The translations under genes and the position numbers were made by a program. 64,000 nucleotides of DNA from Lates calcarifer (Eukaryota; Chordata; Actinopteri; Centropomidae), in contig NC_066835.1 of the NCBI RefSeq assembly GCF_001640805.2, forward strand, positions 22,078,182 through 22,142,181, in the 5' to 3' direction. Within the stretch, counting starts at the first letter, position 1. Each line of letters starts with the position of its first letter. Positions 8,747 through 21,360 of this stretch are shown here, in pieces. The notes beneath the pieces were generated by a model that did not search any database, was not told the DNA's origin, and saw nothing but the letters and a program-made list of their open reading frames with translations.

Positions 8747-11440
8747 ATGTCCAGGTTTCAGGAGCTTAAAGCTTCGTTCAAACGGCGGCTGCTGACTTCG
8801 GTTCGTAAAGATCTGTTCGGACATTTGGAGAGAAAAATATCCGAATATAAGAAGGAGATCGACCGCAACAGAAAACTGATGGATCTGGTTCCAAACTGTG
8901 ACTCAAGGCGGCGAGGATCAGGTTGGTTTTCTCCTCTGCTCCACAAAGTTACTGTGGTAACTTTAGTTTTGTGAACCTGATCTGCTCACTGGCAGGTTTC
9001 CTCGTTTGATACGTTGATAAATATAGTTGAGTTCACATGTTGTGCAGTTAGTGATTAAAACATGTTCTTTCCAGTGTTATACATGGGCGATAAGCATTTT
9101 AAAAATACGTGTGAAATAATTTTTCATGCACAATGCTGCTAATAAAATATTGTATGAGGATTATATATATACATATGAATTTAAAAGATTCAATGATTGT
9201 TCAGAGACAAAGATGCTTGGCCATTTTAGAAGTTAAAGATGTCTGATAGTGCAGAACAATTCCTGATAATATAGCATAAACAGCACAAAAGAAGTGACTC
9301 GTGGATTTTGCACTTTTTAGAACCACTGGTTCATTGGGACTATGACCTCTCTTTAAAGCTTCCTTATCTCAGAAACTAAAGATACAAGCTGAACATTTTA
9401 TTGCTCTTGTGAACAGTGACATTATTAACTAAAGGTATGAAGCAAATCCAAGATGGAGAGTTGAGAAAATGTCTAAAGTGTGTTTATGTGACCAGGAATT
9501 ACCCCTACATCTTCATCTTCCCCTAACACAATACGAGACTGTAGATGTTATCACGTTTTTCACGCTTAGTTTCAAAGTCTTTATTTCCCAGACTGTCTGA
9601 AAACGCTATCCCTTTATTTAAAGATATCAGCCCTTCTGTTTTGAGAAGTGATCTCAGCATATCACTCAAACCTGATCTACCTGAGCATTATCTGACTCTA
9701 AGGATACAACTCCATTGACTGATATTTCTGTGATTATGTCTGGACATCTCTTAGAAGATGTGATCATATGTAATGTTTACAATTTTATACTGTGATATCA
9801 TGATACAGTATATTTTATAGGAATTCAAACGAGAAACTTTTTATTAAATATCTGGCTAATCTAGGAGATTATTATGTGACAGACAGAGAATAGACCTGAT
9901 GACAATGATATAAAGTCATATAACAATCTAACACAGCCATGTCAAGCTTGGCTTCAACATGAACTCATGGTTTTCCTCTGTGTGTTTGTGTTTTTCAGTG
10001 TGTCCTGCAGACGTCCAGCAGGTGTTGGAGACTAAAGAAGTTTCCCCTGATCAGCAGGAGTGGAGCTCCAGACTGGACCAGCAGGATCCAGAGCCCCCCC
10101 ACATTAAAGAAGAACAGGAAGAACTCATTCAGAGACCAGTAGAGGACTGTGGAGGATCAGAATTAGACAGGAAGTTGGATCAAGACTGGCATCCACACCC
10201 AGAGAGTGATGACAGTGAAAGACACTTTGAGGATTCTAACAGGAAATCATCAGGCTACTCTGTGACTAGTAAAACATTTACAGTGAAGGGAAATTTAAAT
10301 GAGCACATGTTAACCCGTAGGGGGGGTAAACCATTTAACTGCTCTGAGTGTGGTAAAAGAACTGGCTGTAAGGCTAATCTGAAGAGACACATGAGAATTC
10401 ACACAGGGGAGAAACCATTTGGCTGCTCAGTTTGTGGTAAAAAATGTGCAGATAAATCAAATCTAACAAATCATGTGTTAACCCACTCAGGGGAGAAACA
10501 ATTCAGTTGTTCAGTTTGTGGTAAAGAATTTAGAGAAAGAAGGAATCTGACATCCCACATGTTAATCCACACAGGGGAAAAACCATTTAGTTGCTCAATT
10601 TGTGGTAAAAAATTTAGACAAAAAACACATCTAAAAACCCACATGTTAACCCACACAGGTGAGAAACCGTTTAGCTGCTCTCAGTGTGGTAAAACAACTG
10701 GCAGTAAGGCATATCTGAAGAAACACATGTTAATCCACACAGGGGACAAACCATTTAGTTGCTCAGTTTGTGGTAAAAAATTTGGACAGAAATCACATCT
10801 AAAAACCCACATGTTAACCCACACAGGTGAGAAAGCATTTAGTTGCTCAGTTTGTGGTAAAAAATTTAAACTAAAAGGAAATCTAACATCCCACATGCTA
10901 ACCCACACAGCAGAAAAACAATTTAGTTGTTCAATTTGTGGTAAAAAATTTTCAGATAAATCAACTCTAACAAAACATATGTTTACCCACACAGGTGAGA
11001 AACTATTTAGTTGCACAGTTTGTGGTAAAAAATTTGGACAAAAATCACATCTAAAAACTCACACGTTAACCCACACAGGGGAGAAACCATTTAATTGCTC
11101 AATTTGTGGTAAAAATTTTGGACGAAAATCACATCTAACATCCCACATGTTGACCCACACGGGGAAGAAACCATTTAGTTGCCCAGTTTGTGGTAACAGA
11201 TTTGCATATAAATCAACTCTAAAATCTCACATACTGAGCCACACGGGAGAGCCACCATTTATTTGCTCAATTTGTGGCAAAAGATTTAGCCGGAAAGGAA
11301 CTCTGACAGACCATATGACTCGTCATAAAAGAGAAAAACAATACAGTTGTAGAGTTTGTAACAAAAGATTCAGTTGGCGTAGTCAGCTCAAAAAACATAA
11401 GTGTGTTAGTGAGTCCTCACAGCTTCATCAGTCAGACTGA
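8747..11440 (+). CDS. C2H2 zinc-finger protein, gene 3
   Basis: Exons 8747-8921 and 9999-11440 (538 codons plus stop), phase-1 intron. Exon 1 gives [20 protein letters not shown]. Exon 2 begins [20 protein letters not shown], followed by the acidic [10 protein letters not shown] linker and a spacer (DRKLDQDWHPHPESDD). A degenerate finger follows (SVTSKTFTVKGNLNEHM, with Ser/Thr where the cysteines should be). Twelve canonical fingers come next (about 10330-11330), then a last one ending HKC instead of two histidines. The tail ends SSQLHQSD. Unlike genes 1 and 2 its C-terminus is not frameshifted. It probably binds DNA in the nucleus. Confidence 0.92.
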
Positions 11441-12480
11441 GGAGAGCAGAGAGGCAGAGCCTCCAGCCAAAAGCTCGACTGAACAGATGGAAACAGAAGC
11501 CGGTGGAGTGGCCCACGTAGTTGCTCAGAAGAGAAATCTGAAACACCATGTATGACTTCACACAGAAGAGACGTGAATCATTAGCAGTGTTTGTAACTGA
11601 GGAGTTGGCTGTTCAGAAACATGAGTGTGTTGTCAAGAGAAGTGACAATAAATGAAGTTGTTCATGGGGCTGCATCTGACACAATTTCACATTATTTATA
11701 AATGTATTTATTATTAAATTTTTCAATTACATGCTGAATTCTTCAACTATCCTTTTGTCCATTGTGTGTCAGGAAACAGTGAATATACCTGTTATATTTT
11801 GCCAGTGTTGAACTCTTAAAACAATTTGTTTTGGTCAGCCAACAGATATTCAATTTAGGGAAAAAATGAAATGTTTTAGAAGCTGGAGCCTGTAAAGTTT
11901 TTGTTTAAAAAAATTACTGAGACTATAAACAAATAGTTGCAGGTTAATTATTTGTCGATCGATTCATTGATTTATCAACTAATTGTTGCAGCTCCTCTGT
12001 GCAACTGCTGTTTCAGCTGTTTCAGTAACGCATTGAAAACTTAACTTTGAGTTTCATAATGTTACTTTTAGCAGATTAAACTGATTCTGCTTTTCATCAC
12101 ATTGAAGAAATTTACACCCAAATCATCGTTGACTTATGTTTTCCTCTTTGCAGTAATTAAAAGATAAACTTCATCTTGAAAGATGACCTTATCCACTGTG
12201 TTGTACTATATGTAAAACAGGCTGAACTGTGCCACTGACAAACACTTTATTAACATTTTAGTGTTCTTCTCGTGGAAATCATCTTTAAAAAACTCTAATG
12301 TAACTGGAGACTGAAGTGCCTATGAAATCTAATCACTTCCTTTTAGTGGAATTAGTTTTTCATGTTTCAATCAAATAAAAGTCTCAACTGAACATTAGTG
12401 TCTGTGTTTCTTTAAATGTGCCTCTTCACTGACAGTAAATAAGAACAGTAAAACAGGAGATCTCTGATTCAGCACAGAAT
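11441..12480 (+). other. 3' flank of zinc-finger gene 3
   Basis: No gene seen. The first 200 bases match the gene 6 flank (about 22943-23140), including GCAGAGAGGCAGAGCCTCC, which in related genes can be coding. AATAAA lies at 12374-12379 in the usual conserved block. Confidence 0.5.
12374..12379 (+). terminator. Poly(A) signal AATAAA, zinc-finger gene 3
   Basis: AATAAA within TCAATCAAATAAAAGTCTC, the array-wide 3' end block. Confidence 0.5.
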
Positions 12481-12835
12481 CTGATATGTTTGAAACGGTT
12501 CACGTTCATGACTTAACGTTTCTAGGCCTTCCCTGGTGTCTTACCTGATTTAACCCACCTCTCAATGCTGTCATTATGAAGTCACAGCCATAGAAACCAT
12601 CAACAATATACAGAAACGCAGTATAACAGACCTTTGCACAGACAGACACGTCATGTATCCAGAATGAATTCCATCACTGAAGCAATGTTATAAAAACCCA
12701 ATGAACACAATTCAAAAGGTCTCCAAACACATCATTCCAGCAGAAGCATCAATATTAACTCATAAAATGAAGGTAAAATACATTTTACTCACTGAAACTG
12801 CTGATTATTCGTAGACAAATAAAAAAAAAACTGCT

Positions 12836-13033
12836 TCTGTCGAGTGGACATTCTCAGCCCTAAAGACAATTAAAACTTGTGCGAGAAATGCAACTGGGCA
12901 GACTCGACTTTCAGAGTTAGCCTCCATTACGATAGCAAAGGACTCATTGTTGGAACTGAGACGCACAGATAAACTTCGAGTCACTGAACTCTTCCTCGTG
13001 GTCCAGCCATTGTGGGTTGAAAAAACAGCTATC
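12836..13033 (+). mobile_element. hAT-type transposase fragment (C-terminal dimerisation region)
   Basis: The + strand frame from 12836 reads SVEWTFSALKTIKTCARNAT then GQTRLSELASITIAKDSLL. It resembles the C-terminal SVERTFSALKRIKT region of hAT-family transposases and their domesticated relatives. The rest of the protein is missing, so it is a fossil fragment. Flanking sequence at 12481-12835 and 13034-13326 shows no other gene. Confidence 0.6.
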
Positions 13034-13326
13034 AAAACTATTGTCATGTGTTTTAGCATTTAGCTTAGACCTGCTAGAAAGCCTTGGCCTTGCCAACTCA
13101 AAATCTGACCAACCGTTACAATCAAATATTGACAACTGAGGTGTTATTCAGGTGGAATGCAAACTTGTTTTGAATTTTCTATATATAGACTCCTCGAGCG
13201 TCCACATTTTCCCGCCTTCAAATGGAACGCCATTAACTTGGAGTTGACGTCACTCCCAGTTCCGAGTTCCCATCCCCGATGTAATTGAACACATGATTAT
13301 TAAGAGTGGACAGACTACACAACAAT

Positions 13327-13751
13327 AAACATCTGCACCGGAACCACCGCGTTAGAAAGATGGTGTCTGATGAGAGTCCCAAACCAGGAAACCCAGAAGC
13401 GGCACATACACCAAGTACTCACCCTCCTGTTGATCGGTCAGTCTGCCGGAAACTCCTGGATGATCTCCGACTGATAAATCCACATACACCGGGTTTTGGG
13501 CTACTCCTCCTGACCGGACTCGAGAGGCGACGCTGGCCTTTAAAAAAAATTAAAAATAAGTCCACAGTGACTTTATAACGCGGTGTTTCTCTCTCCCACT
13601 GACCGAGGTTGGGGTTGGAGACTCACAGATGTACCGGCGGAAGATTTCAAACTACTGCGCAGTGGTTTGGAGAACTGTGATTGGATCAAAAGGTGCGTTC
13701 GAGGTCGACTTCGGCTAACTTCGGCTGTTCGTCAAATCTATTTAACTCACG
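13327..13751. repeat. Duplicated CCAAT-containing segment, copy 1
   Basis: About 425 bases similar by eye to 23764-24114. Shared blocks include AAACATCTGCAC, TCTCCGACTGATAAATCCAC, AGAGGCGACGCTG and GTGATTGGATCAAAAGG. On the minus strand CCAAT (13680-13684) lies upstream of an ATG at 13485. That frame reads MWIYQSEIIQEF and then stops, unlike copy 2. Confidence 0.55.
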
Positions 13752-13844
13752 AATATAATATATAGAAAATATTTTTTATACAGACATTCGCGTCTTTATC
13801 TCTGTGTGGCATCATGTTCTACAGTTGTAGCTTAGTAAATTCAC

Positions 13845-14361
13845 GAGAAGAGACACTCCACTGTTATTCTGAAGGTCGGGGTATACCGGAGGTTGTCTTC
13901 CATTTCCGGGTCTCGGCGGTTCAAACACGGTTAGAGACTGGAGGGTATTGTGCGAACAACGGGAGGTGTATGATACACGGAGAGCCGTGGGGTAAAAGTA
14001 GAAGGAGATGAGATTACAACATAAATAAAACGTATCACCTGCAGTAGATTAACTTCAGAAAGAGAGAACACGACGGAGGAAATGAAAAGATTAGGGACAA
14101 TGATAAAACACGACTGATGAACGAGTGAAGGAAGGAGCTCGATCGACTTCTCGTGGGAAGAAGTCCTGATGGGAAAAGTTTAGTTATCGGCACAAAGGAG
14201 GAACTGACTGCCTTTAAACACCACTGAAGAAGAAGAAGAAGAAGAAGACCGTATGGATGTTGTGTTTGCTGCAGGAGCAGAGGAAACATATCAGCCAGGT
14301 CTAAATAACGATAAAACCACCACCGGTGCCTTTTCTTCTTTGACTCTACGATCTGTTAAAG
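13845..14361 (+). promoter_or_regulatory. Promoter and 5' UTR of zinc-finger gene 4
   Basis: Array-type promoter: TTATTCTGAAGGTCGGGG, ACCGGAGG and CATTTCCGGGTCTCGGCGG, then a conserved leader with a GAA microsatellite near 14228 and the AACGATAAAACCACCACCGG block. Confidence 0.55.
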
Positions 14362-16905
14362 ATGTCCAGGTTTCAGGAGCTTAAAGCTTCGCTCAAACGG
14401 CGGCTGCTGACTTCGGTTCGTAAAGATCTGTTCGGACATTTGGAGAGAAAAATATCCGATTATAAGAAGGAGATCGACCGCAACAGAAAACTGTTGGATC
14501 TGGTTCCAAACTGTGACTCAAGGCGGCGAGGATCAGGTTGGTTTTCTCCTCTGCTCCACAAAGTTACTGTGGTAACTTTAGTTCTATGAACACTCACTGA
14601 CCCGGCAGATCAAAAATGCCTGGCCATTTAGACCATTTTAGAAGTTAAAGATGTCTGATAGTGAAGAACAATCCCTGATAATTTAAAGCCTGTATCTTCA
14701 GTTCATTTTATTGTTCTTGTGAACAGTGACATTATTAACTAGAGGTATGAAGCAAATCCAAGATGGAGAGTTGAGAAAATGTCTAAGGTGTGTTTATGTG
14801 ACCAGGAATTACCCCTACATCTTCACCTTCCCCTAATATAATACAACTGTGGATGTTAACATCATGTTTTTCATGCTCGGTTTCAGAGTCATTATATCAC
14901 CTGAAAACACTATCCCGTCTCACATGTCTAAGAGGATGTGGTCATATATAATATTTGCAATTTTATACTGTGATATCATGATACAGTATGTTTTATAGAA
15001 ATTCAAACAAGAAACTTTTTATTAAATATCTGGCTAATCTAGGAGATTATTATGTGACAAACAGAGAATAGACCTGATGACAATGATATAAAATCATATA
15101 TATATATAACAATCTAACACAGCCATGTCAAGCTTGGCTTCAACATGAACTCATGGTTTTCCTCTGTGTGTTTGTGTTTTTCAGTGTGTCCTGCAGACAT
15201 CCAACAGGTGTTGGAGACTAAAGAAGTTTCCCCTGAGCAGCAGGAGTGGAGCTCCAGACTGGACCAGCAGGATCCAGAGCCCCCCCACATTAAAGAAGAA
15301 CAGGAAGAACTCTGTCTTTTTCAGAGACCAGTAGAGGACTGTGGAGGATCAGAAATAGACAGGAAGTTGGATCCAGACTGGCATCCACACCCAAAGACTG
15401 ATGACAGTGAAAGAGACTCTGAGGATCCTAACAGGAAATCATCAGGCTACTCTGTGACTAGTAATACATTTACAGACATGAGCGCTCCTACAAGAGAAGA
15501 GGGTAATAGTTGCTCTTTGTGTGGTCGATGTTTTACTACAAAATCTGGTCTGAAGTGCCACATGAAAAGTCATACTAGAGAGAGACGATTTAATTGCTCA
15601 GTTTGTGGCAAAATATGTTGCAGTAAGGATAATCTGATGAGACACACGAGAACTCACACGGGGGAGAAACCATTTGGCTGCTCAGTTTGTGGTAGAAATT
15701 TCTCACAAAAATCAGATCTAAGAAAACACGTGTTAAGTCACACAGGGGAGAAACCATTTGGCTGCTCAGTTTGTGGTAGAAATTTTTCACAACAATCAAA
15801 CCTAAGAAAACACATGTTAATCCACACAGGGGAGAAACCATTTGGCTGCTCAGTTTGTGCAAAAGAATTTGTGTATAAATACACACTGACATCCCACATG
15901 TCAACCCACACAGGTGAGAAACCATTTTGTTGTTCAGTTTGTGCTAAAAGATTCTCACATAAATCAACTCTAACATCCCACATGTTAACCCACACAGAGG
16001 ACAAACCATTTCGTTGCTCAGTTTGTGGTGAAAGGTTTGTAGATAGATCAACCCTAACAAGCCATGTGTTAGCCCACACAGGACAGAAAACACCCACCTG
16101 CTCAGTTTGTGGTAAACGTTTTTTACAGAAATCCAAACTAAAGAAACACATGCTAACCCACACTGGAGAGAAACCATTTAGCTGCTCAGTATGTGGTAAA
16201 AAATTTGCATATAGAGACACTCTAACGTCCCACGTGTTTACCCACACAGGTGAGAAACCATTTAGTTGTTCAGTTTGTGGTAAAAAATTTGCACATAAAT
16301 CATATCTAACATGCCACATATTAACCCACAGAGAGGAGAAACCATTCAGCTGCACAGTTTGTGGTAAAAAATCTGCATGTAAAGCAGCTCTAAAAAACCA
16401 TATGGTTATCCACACAGGGGAGAAACCATATAGTTGCTCAGTTTGTGGTAACAAATTTGCACATAAGTCAAATCTATCAAGACACATGTCAAGCTGCGCA
16501 AGGGGGAAACCAGTTAATTGCCCAGTTTGTGGTAAAAACATTGTATATAAATCAAATCTAAGAAGACACATGTTAACCCACTCGACAGAGAGACCATTTA
16601 GCTGCACACTTTGTGATCAAAAGTACACAAACAAACAAAGTCTGAAAGACCACATGACACGTCACACAGGGGAGAAACGCTTCAGTTGTAGTGTTTGTGA
16701 CAAAAGATTCAGTTGGCGAAGCAGCCTTCACATTCACAAGTGTGTTAGTGAGTCCTCACAGCTTTGTCAGAGTCAGACTGAGAACAGCTCAACTGAACAG
16801 ATGGAAACAGAAACTGACGGAGAGGACTGTGGAGGACCAGAACCAGTCAGGAACTCAGATCCAGATAGACAGTCTGGATTTTCCTCATATGAGAATTCAA
16901 TTTAA
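14362..16905 (+). CDS. C2H2 zinc-finger protein, gene 4
   Basis: Exons 14362-14536 and 15185-16905 (631 codons plus stop), phase-1 intron. It has the same helical N-terminal exon and acidic linker (EEQEELCLFQRPVEDCGGSE). Fifteen fingers follow (about 15505-16740), several with unusual CAK or CGR starts. Finger 12 ends in Cys instead of the second His (HMSSC). The last finger ends HIHKC. A 40-residue acidic tail (TEQMETETDGEDCGGPEPVR and on) follows the fingers. Other array members lack this tail in frame. This gene keeps the two terminal fingers that genes 1 and 2 have lost, so it serves as the reference for those lesions. Probably a nuclear DNA-binding protein. Confidence 0.92.
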
Positions 16906-17785
16906 GGGGAAACCATGTGGTTGTTAAAAAAGACATCTGAAACACCGTCTATCACTTCACACAGAGGAGAAATTTGTAGCATTTGTGGCAGAACATTTTG
17001 TTTTTGTTGGCTGAGAGATATTCAGTTTACTGTTCTATACTGCTAATCCTCATGTTTGAGAAGCTGGAACCTATAAATATTTTTGCTTTTTTGTTTTAAA
17101 TATGACTGAAACTATACAATGGTTATCAAAATTGGTGCAGATTAACGTTTGTCGATCAACTAATTGATTATAATTTAAACCCAAATCTTTGCTGATGTTA
17201 TGTTTTCTCCTTTGTAGTAATTAAAAGATAGACTTCATGTTGAAAAACGGATTCATCTCAGGCTTTTGCTCAAATATTGTTTAATGAGCATTGTGATTGT
17301 TTTAAATCATTTGATTTTCTCTCAGGACTTGGTGTTTTATTGTATGTAAATGAGGCTGAACGCTTTATCATCATTTTAGTTTTTTTTTCTTTGAAATGAC
17401 CTTTAAACACCTCTAATGTAAGTGGAGATTGAAGTGCCTATGAAATGTAATCAGTTCTTTTTTTATAAAATTATTTTTTTATATTTTAGTCAAATAAAAT
17501 AAACTGAATGTTAGCTTCTATGTTTCTTTGAATGTTCCTCATCACTGACATTAAATAAGAATGGTAAAACATTATCTCTGATCCAGCCAAGAATGTGAGG
17601 CAGGTTAATTTTTTATTGTTTTGGATGAATTATCATTTTATTTGAAATAATTTGAGGTTCTTTATTCAGGGTTTAATATTTTGTGCATTTAGCTGATTCT
17701 GGAGTAACTTCAGTTAAAGTACATCACCTTCTGTGTTCCCATTTGACAGTACAGTATGTTCAACTGTTGCAGTTTACTGTGTTCA
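16906..17785 (+). other. 3' flank of zinc-finger gene 4
   Basis: No coding sequence recognised. AATAAA occurs at 17493-17498 in the conserved 3' block. The remainder to 17785 is AT-rich and featureless to me. Confidence 0.5.
17493..17498 (+). terminator. Poly(A) signal AATAAA, zinc-finger gene 4
   Basis: AATAAA in TTTTAGTCAAATAAAATAAA. Confidence 0.5.
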
Positions 17786-17794
17786 AAAAGATTC

Positions 17795-17970
17795 TCCACT
17801 TTTATTCTGAAGGCCAGGGAAGTACCGGAATTAGTGTTTTATTTCCGGGTCTCGGTGTAACGCAGCTAACCTGTATGTTACAGGAGCAGAGGAAACAAGT
17901 CAGCCAGGTCTAAGTAACGATAAAACCACCACCGGTGCCTTTTCTTCTTTGACTCTACGATCTGTTAAAG
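17795..17970 (+). promoter_or_regulatory. Promoter and 5' UTR of zinc-finger gene 5
   Basis: TTTTATTCTGAAGGCCAGGG, TACCGGAA and TTATTTCCGGGTCTCGG, then the leader. It is closest to the short promoter form of gene 2; both lack the long leader of genes 3 and 4. Confidence 0.55.
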
Positions 17971-19707
17971 ATGTCCAGGTTTCAGGAGCTTAAAGCTTCG
18001 TTCAAACGGCGGCTGCTGACTTCGGTTCGTAAAGATCTATTCGGACATTTGGAGAGAAAAATATCCGAATGTAAGAAGGAGATCGACCGCAACAGAAAAC
18101 TGTTGGATCTGGTTCCAAACCGCGACTCAAAGCGGCGAGGATCAGGTTGGTTTTCTCTTCTGCCGCCGGAAATGAGTTTATTAATCTGCTACTGTTACAT
18201 GGAGAAGGTGCTAAGCTAAATTAGCTAGAATTAGTTAAAGAAATGACTCATGGAACTTTGCAAATGGTTTTAGCACCACTGGTTATTTAGGGGTTACAGG
18301 TATTTATGAGTTGTTGATTTGAGTAGGAATTATCCCAACATTATGGACCCCAATCTCCTCAACAACCAACCTGTGGCACCATCTAGTGGATTTAATCCGA
18401 TATTGTCCCAGATAGTACTTCTGAGTGAGTACTGCTATTGTCAGGGGAGTGTTCCCTGTGTTTATCTGGCTAATCTAGGAAATTATTATGTGACAAATAG
18501 AGAATAGACCTGATGACAATTATATAAAATCATATAACAATCTAACACTGCCACGTCAAGCTTCAACATGAACTCATGGTTTTCCTCTGTGTGTTTGTGT
18601 TTTTCAGTGTGTCCTGCAGACGTCCAGCAGGTGTTGGAGACTAAAGAAGTTTCCCCTGAGCAGCAGGAGTGGAGCTCCAGACTGATCCAGCAGGACCCAG
18701 AGCCCCCCCACATTAAAGAAGAACAGGAGGAATTTGCTCTTTTTCAGAGACCAGTAGAGGGCTGTGGAGGATCAGAAATAGACAGGAAGCTGGATCCAGA
18801 CTGGCATCCACACCCACAGAGTAAAGACAGTGAAAGCGACTCAGAGTATCCTACCAAAAAATCATCAGGCTACTCTGTGACTAGTAAAACTTTTACAGTG
18901 CAGGGAAATTTAAATGAAGACATGAGCGCTCCTACAAGAGAAAAACTTATTAGTTGCACTTTGTGTGGTAAATGTTTTACTACAAAATCTGGTCTGCACT
19001 ACCATTTGAGAACGCATGCAGGAGAGAAACCGTTTAGCTGCTCAGTTTGTGGCAAAAAATTTGCACATAAAACAACTTTGACAACTCACATGTTGACCCA
19101 CACAGGAGAGAAACCATTTAGCTGCTCAGTTTGTGAGAAAAAATGTAGACAACAATCAACTTTAACAACCCACATGTTAACCCACACAGGAGAGAAACCA
19201 TTTAGCTGCTCAGTTTGTGGTAATAAATTTAGACAAAAAGGAAATCTAAAAGCCCACATGTTAATCCATGCAGGGGAGAAACCATTTAGCTGTTCAGTTT
19301 GTGGTAAAAGAATTGGCTGTAAAAATAATCTAAAGCGACACATGCTAACCCACACAGGAGAGAAACCGTTTAATTGCTCAGTGTGTGGCATAAAATTTTC
19401 ACATAAATCAACTCTAACAAACCACATGTTTACCCACACTGGGGAGAAACCATTCAGTTGCTCAGTTTGTGGTAAAAAATTTAGACAAAAATCAAGTCTT
19501 ACATATCACACATTAACCCACACGGGAGAGAAACCATTTAGCTGCTCAGTTTGTGGTGAGAAATATGCAGATAAATCAAATCTAACTAGACACATCTTAA
19601 CACACACAGGCGAGAAACCGTTTAGTTGCTCAGTTTGTGGTAAAACGTTTACACAAAAGTCAAGTCTAGTAAAACACATGTTAACCCACAGGGGAGAGAC
19701 AACTTAG
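17971..19707 (+). CDS. C2H2 zinc-finger protein, gene 5 (short)
   Basis: Exons 17971-18145 and 18608-19707 (424 codons plus stop), phase-1 intron. It has the same N-terminal exon, with KISECKKE in place of the usual KISEYKKE. The acidic linker is followed by nine canonical fingers (about 18945-19690). The frame ends just after the ninth finger (THRGETT). Finger-like sequence continues to about 19840 with stops and indels, so the protein is a truncated form of a longer ancestor. All nine remaining fingers keep their zinc ligands, so it may still bind DNA. Confidence 0.9.
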
Positions 19708-19840
19708 CTGTTCTGACTGAGGTAAAATAACCAGAAGCAACAAGAACTGGACAAGATGCATAGCAGTTCACACAGGAGAAACCATATAGCTGCTCAGTTT
19801 GTCGCAGAAGAAGAGCAGATAAATTGTTCAATTATATTCT
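19708..19840 (+). pseudogene. Decayed zinc-finger remnants after gene 5
   Basis: TTAGCTGTTCTGACTGAGGT resembles the finger start TTTAGCTGCTCTGAGTGTGGT of gene 3. Further on, CACACAGGAGAAACCATATA and GCTGCTCAGTTTGTCGCAGA are a linker and another finger start. The frame is broken by stops. Confidence 0.65.
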
Positions 19841-20890
19841 GAATTACTTTTGTCCGTAGGGTGTCAGGAAACACTGAATATCCCTGTTGCACCTTCCCAG
19901 TGCTGAAATCCTAAAACAATTTGTTTTGGTCGGCCAACAGATATTCAGTTTGGAGAAAAAAATAAAATAGTAAATCCTCACATTTGAGAAGCTGAAACCT
20001 GTAAATATTTGGCATTTTTTCTTGAAAGATTATTGAATTATTATCAAGATGGCTGCAGATTCATTTTCTGTCGATTGACTAATTAATTATCAAGTAATTG
20101 TTGCAGCTCCTCTGTTCAGCTGCTGTTTGAACTTGAAGCAACTAGAAAACTTACTTTTAGCAGATTAAAGTGATTTTTTTTTCTAAATCACATTTAAGAA
20201 ATTAAAAAGCATTTTTTTTTGTTGATTTATGTTTTGGCCTTTGCAGTAATTAAGACAGAATTATCCTTTATCTCAGACTTTCACTCGAAAAACGTTTAAT
20301 GAATAAAATGATTGCGACTTTATGTTGTACTGTATGTAAATGAGGCTGAACTGTGTCACTGACAAACACTTTATTTATTTCCTAATTTATTTTTCTCTTA
20401 GAAATCATCTTTAAAGAGTTCTGATGTAACTGGAGACCGAGGTGCCTGTGAAATGTCATCAGTTCTTTTTTATGGAGGAATTTTTTTATGCTTTAGTCAA
20501 ATAAAATTCTAAACTTAACATTAGTGTCTGTGTTTATTCTCAGCACTAGATGCCACTAAATCCTTCAACTGGTCCTTCAAAGTTATCAGACTCCACCTGC
20601 CTTCACATTAAATATGAAATACAAGCTGCATATTATTGACAGTGGAAAAACCTGCTTTTTATTAAAAATATATGATAAGGTCTAATAAGGTCTAACGTTA
20701 CTGATATATATGTTGGCGTCATTTTAACACCTTTAATTTGAGATTCTTATTCTGGGGTTTAGTATTTTCTAGTAGTTGTAGTTTCACATTGTCAGGGTCA
20801 GTGTTTCCACTGTTGCCCACATTAGAATATATTTTGTTATGAATACATTTATTTTATTTATCCATTTAGCATTATGTTCTACTGCTGCAG
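19841..20890 (+). other. 3' flank of zinc-finger gene 5 and intergenic sequence
   Basis: UTR-like sequence with AATAAA at 20500-20505. Near 20548 there is a short piece of a common teleost repeat (CACTAGATGCCACTAAATCC), also seen at about 55790. Nothing else was recognised. Confidence 0.45.
20500..20505 (+). terminator. Poly(A) signal AATAAA, zinc-finger gene 5
   Basis: AATAAA in CTTTAGTCAAATAAAATTCT. Confidence 0.45.
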
Positions 20891-20914
20891 TTTACAAAGT
20901 TAGAACGAGATTAT

Positions 20915-21360
20915 CCGCTTTTATTCTGAAAGCCGGGGCGTACCGGAAGTTGTATTTTTTTTTCCGGGTCTCGGCGGCTAACCTGAGACTGGAGGGTTTT
21001 CTGGGAACAACGGGAGATGTAGGACTCTCAGAGAGCTGTGGCCGAAATTAAAAGATGAGACTGCAACTGAAAATGTATCCAACTGCAGTAGATTTACTTC
21101 AGAAACAGAGGATATGACGGAGGAAATTAAAAGATTAGAAACGAGAGGAAGACCGTTAAAGAACATACCGGAGTGACGAACGAGTGAAGAGGAAAGAAGG
21201 AGCTCAATCGACTTCTCGCGGGAAACAGTCCTGATGGGAAAAGTTCATCAGCACGATGTTGTATTTGCTGCAGGAGCAGAGGAAACGAGTCAGCCAGGTC
21301 TAAATAACGATAAAACCACCACCGGTGCCTTTTCTTCTTTGACTCTACGATCTGTTAAAG
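20915..21360 (+). promoter_or_regulatory. Promoter and 5' UTR of zinc-finger gene 6
   Basis: TTTTATTCTGAAAGCCGGGG, TACCGGAAGTTGT (ETS-type) and TTTTCCGGGTCTCGGCGG, then a leader with array-type blocks up to the ATG. Confidence 0.55.
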
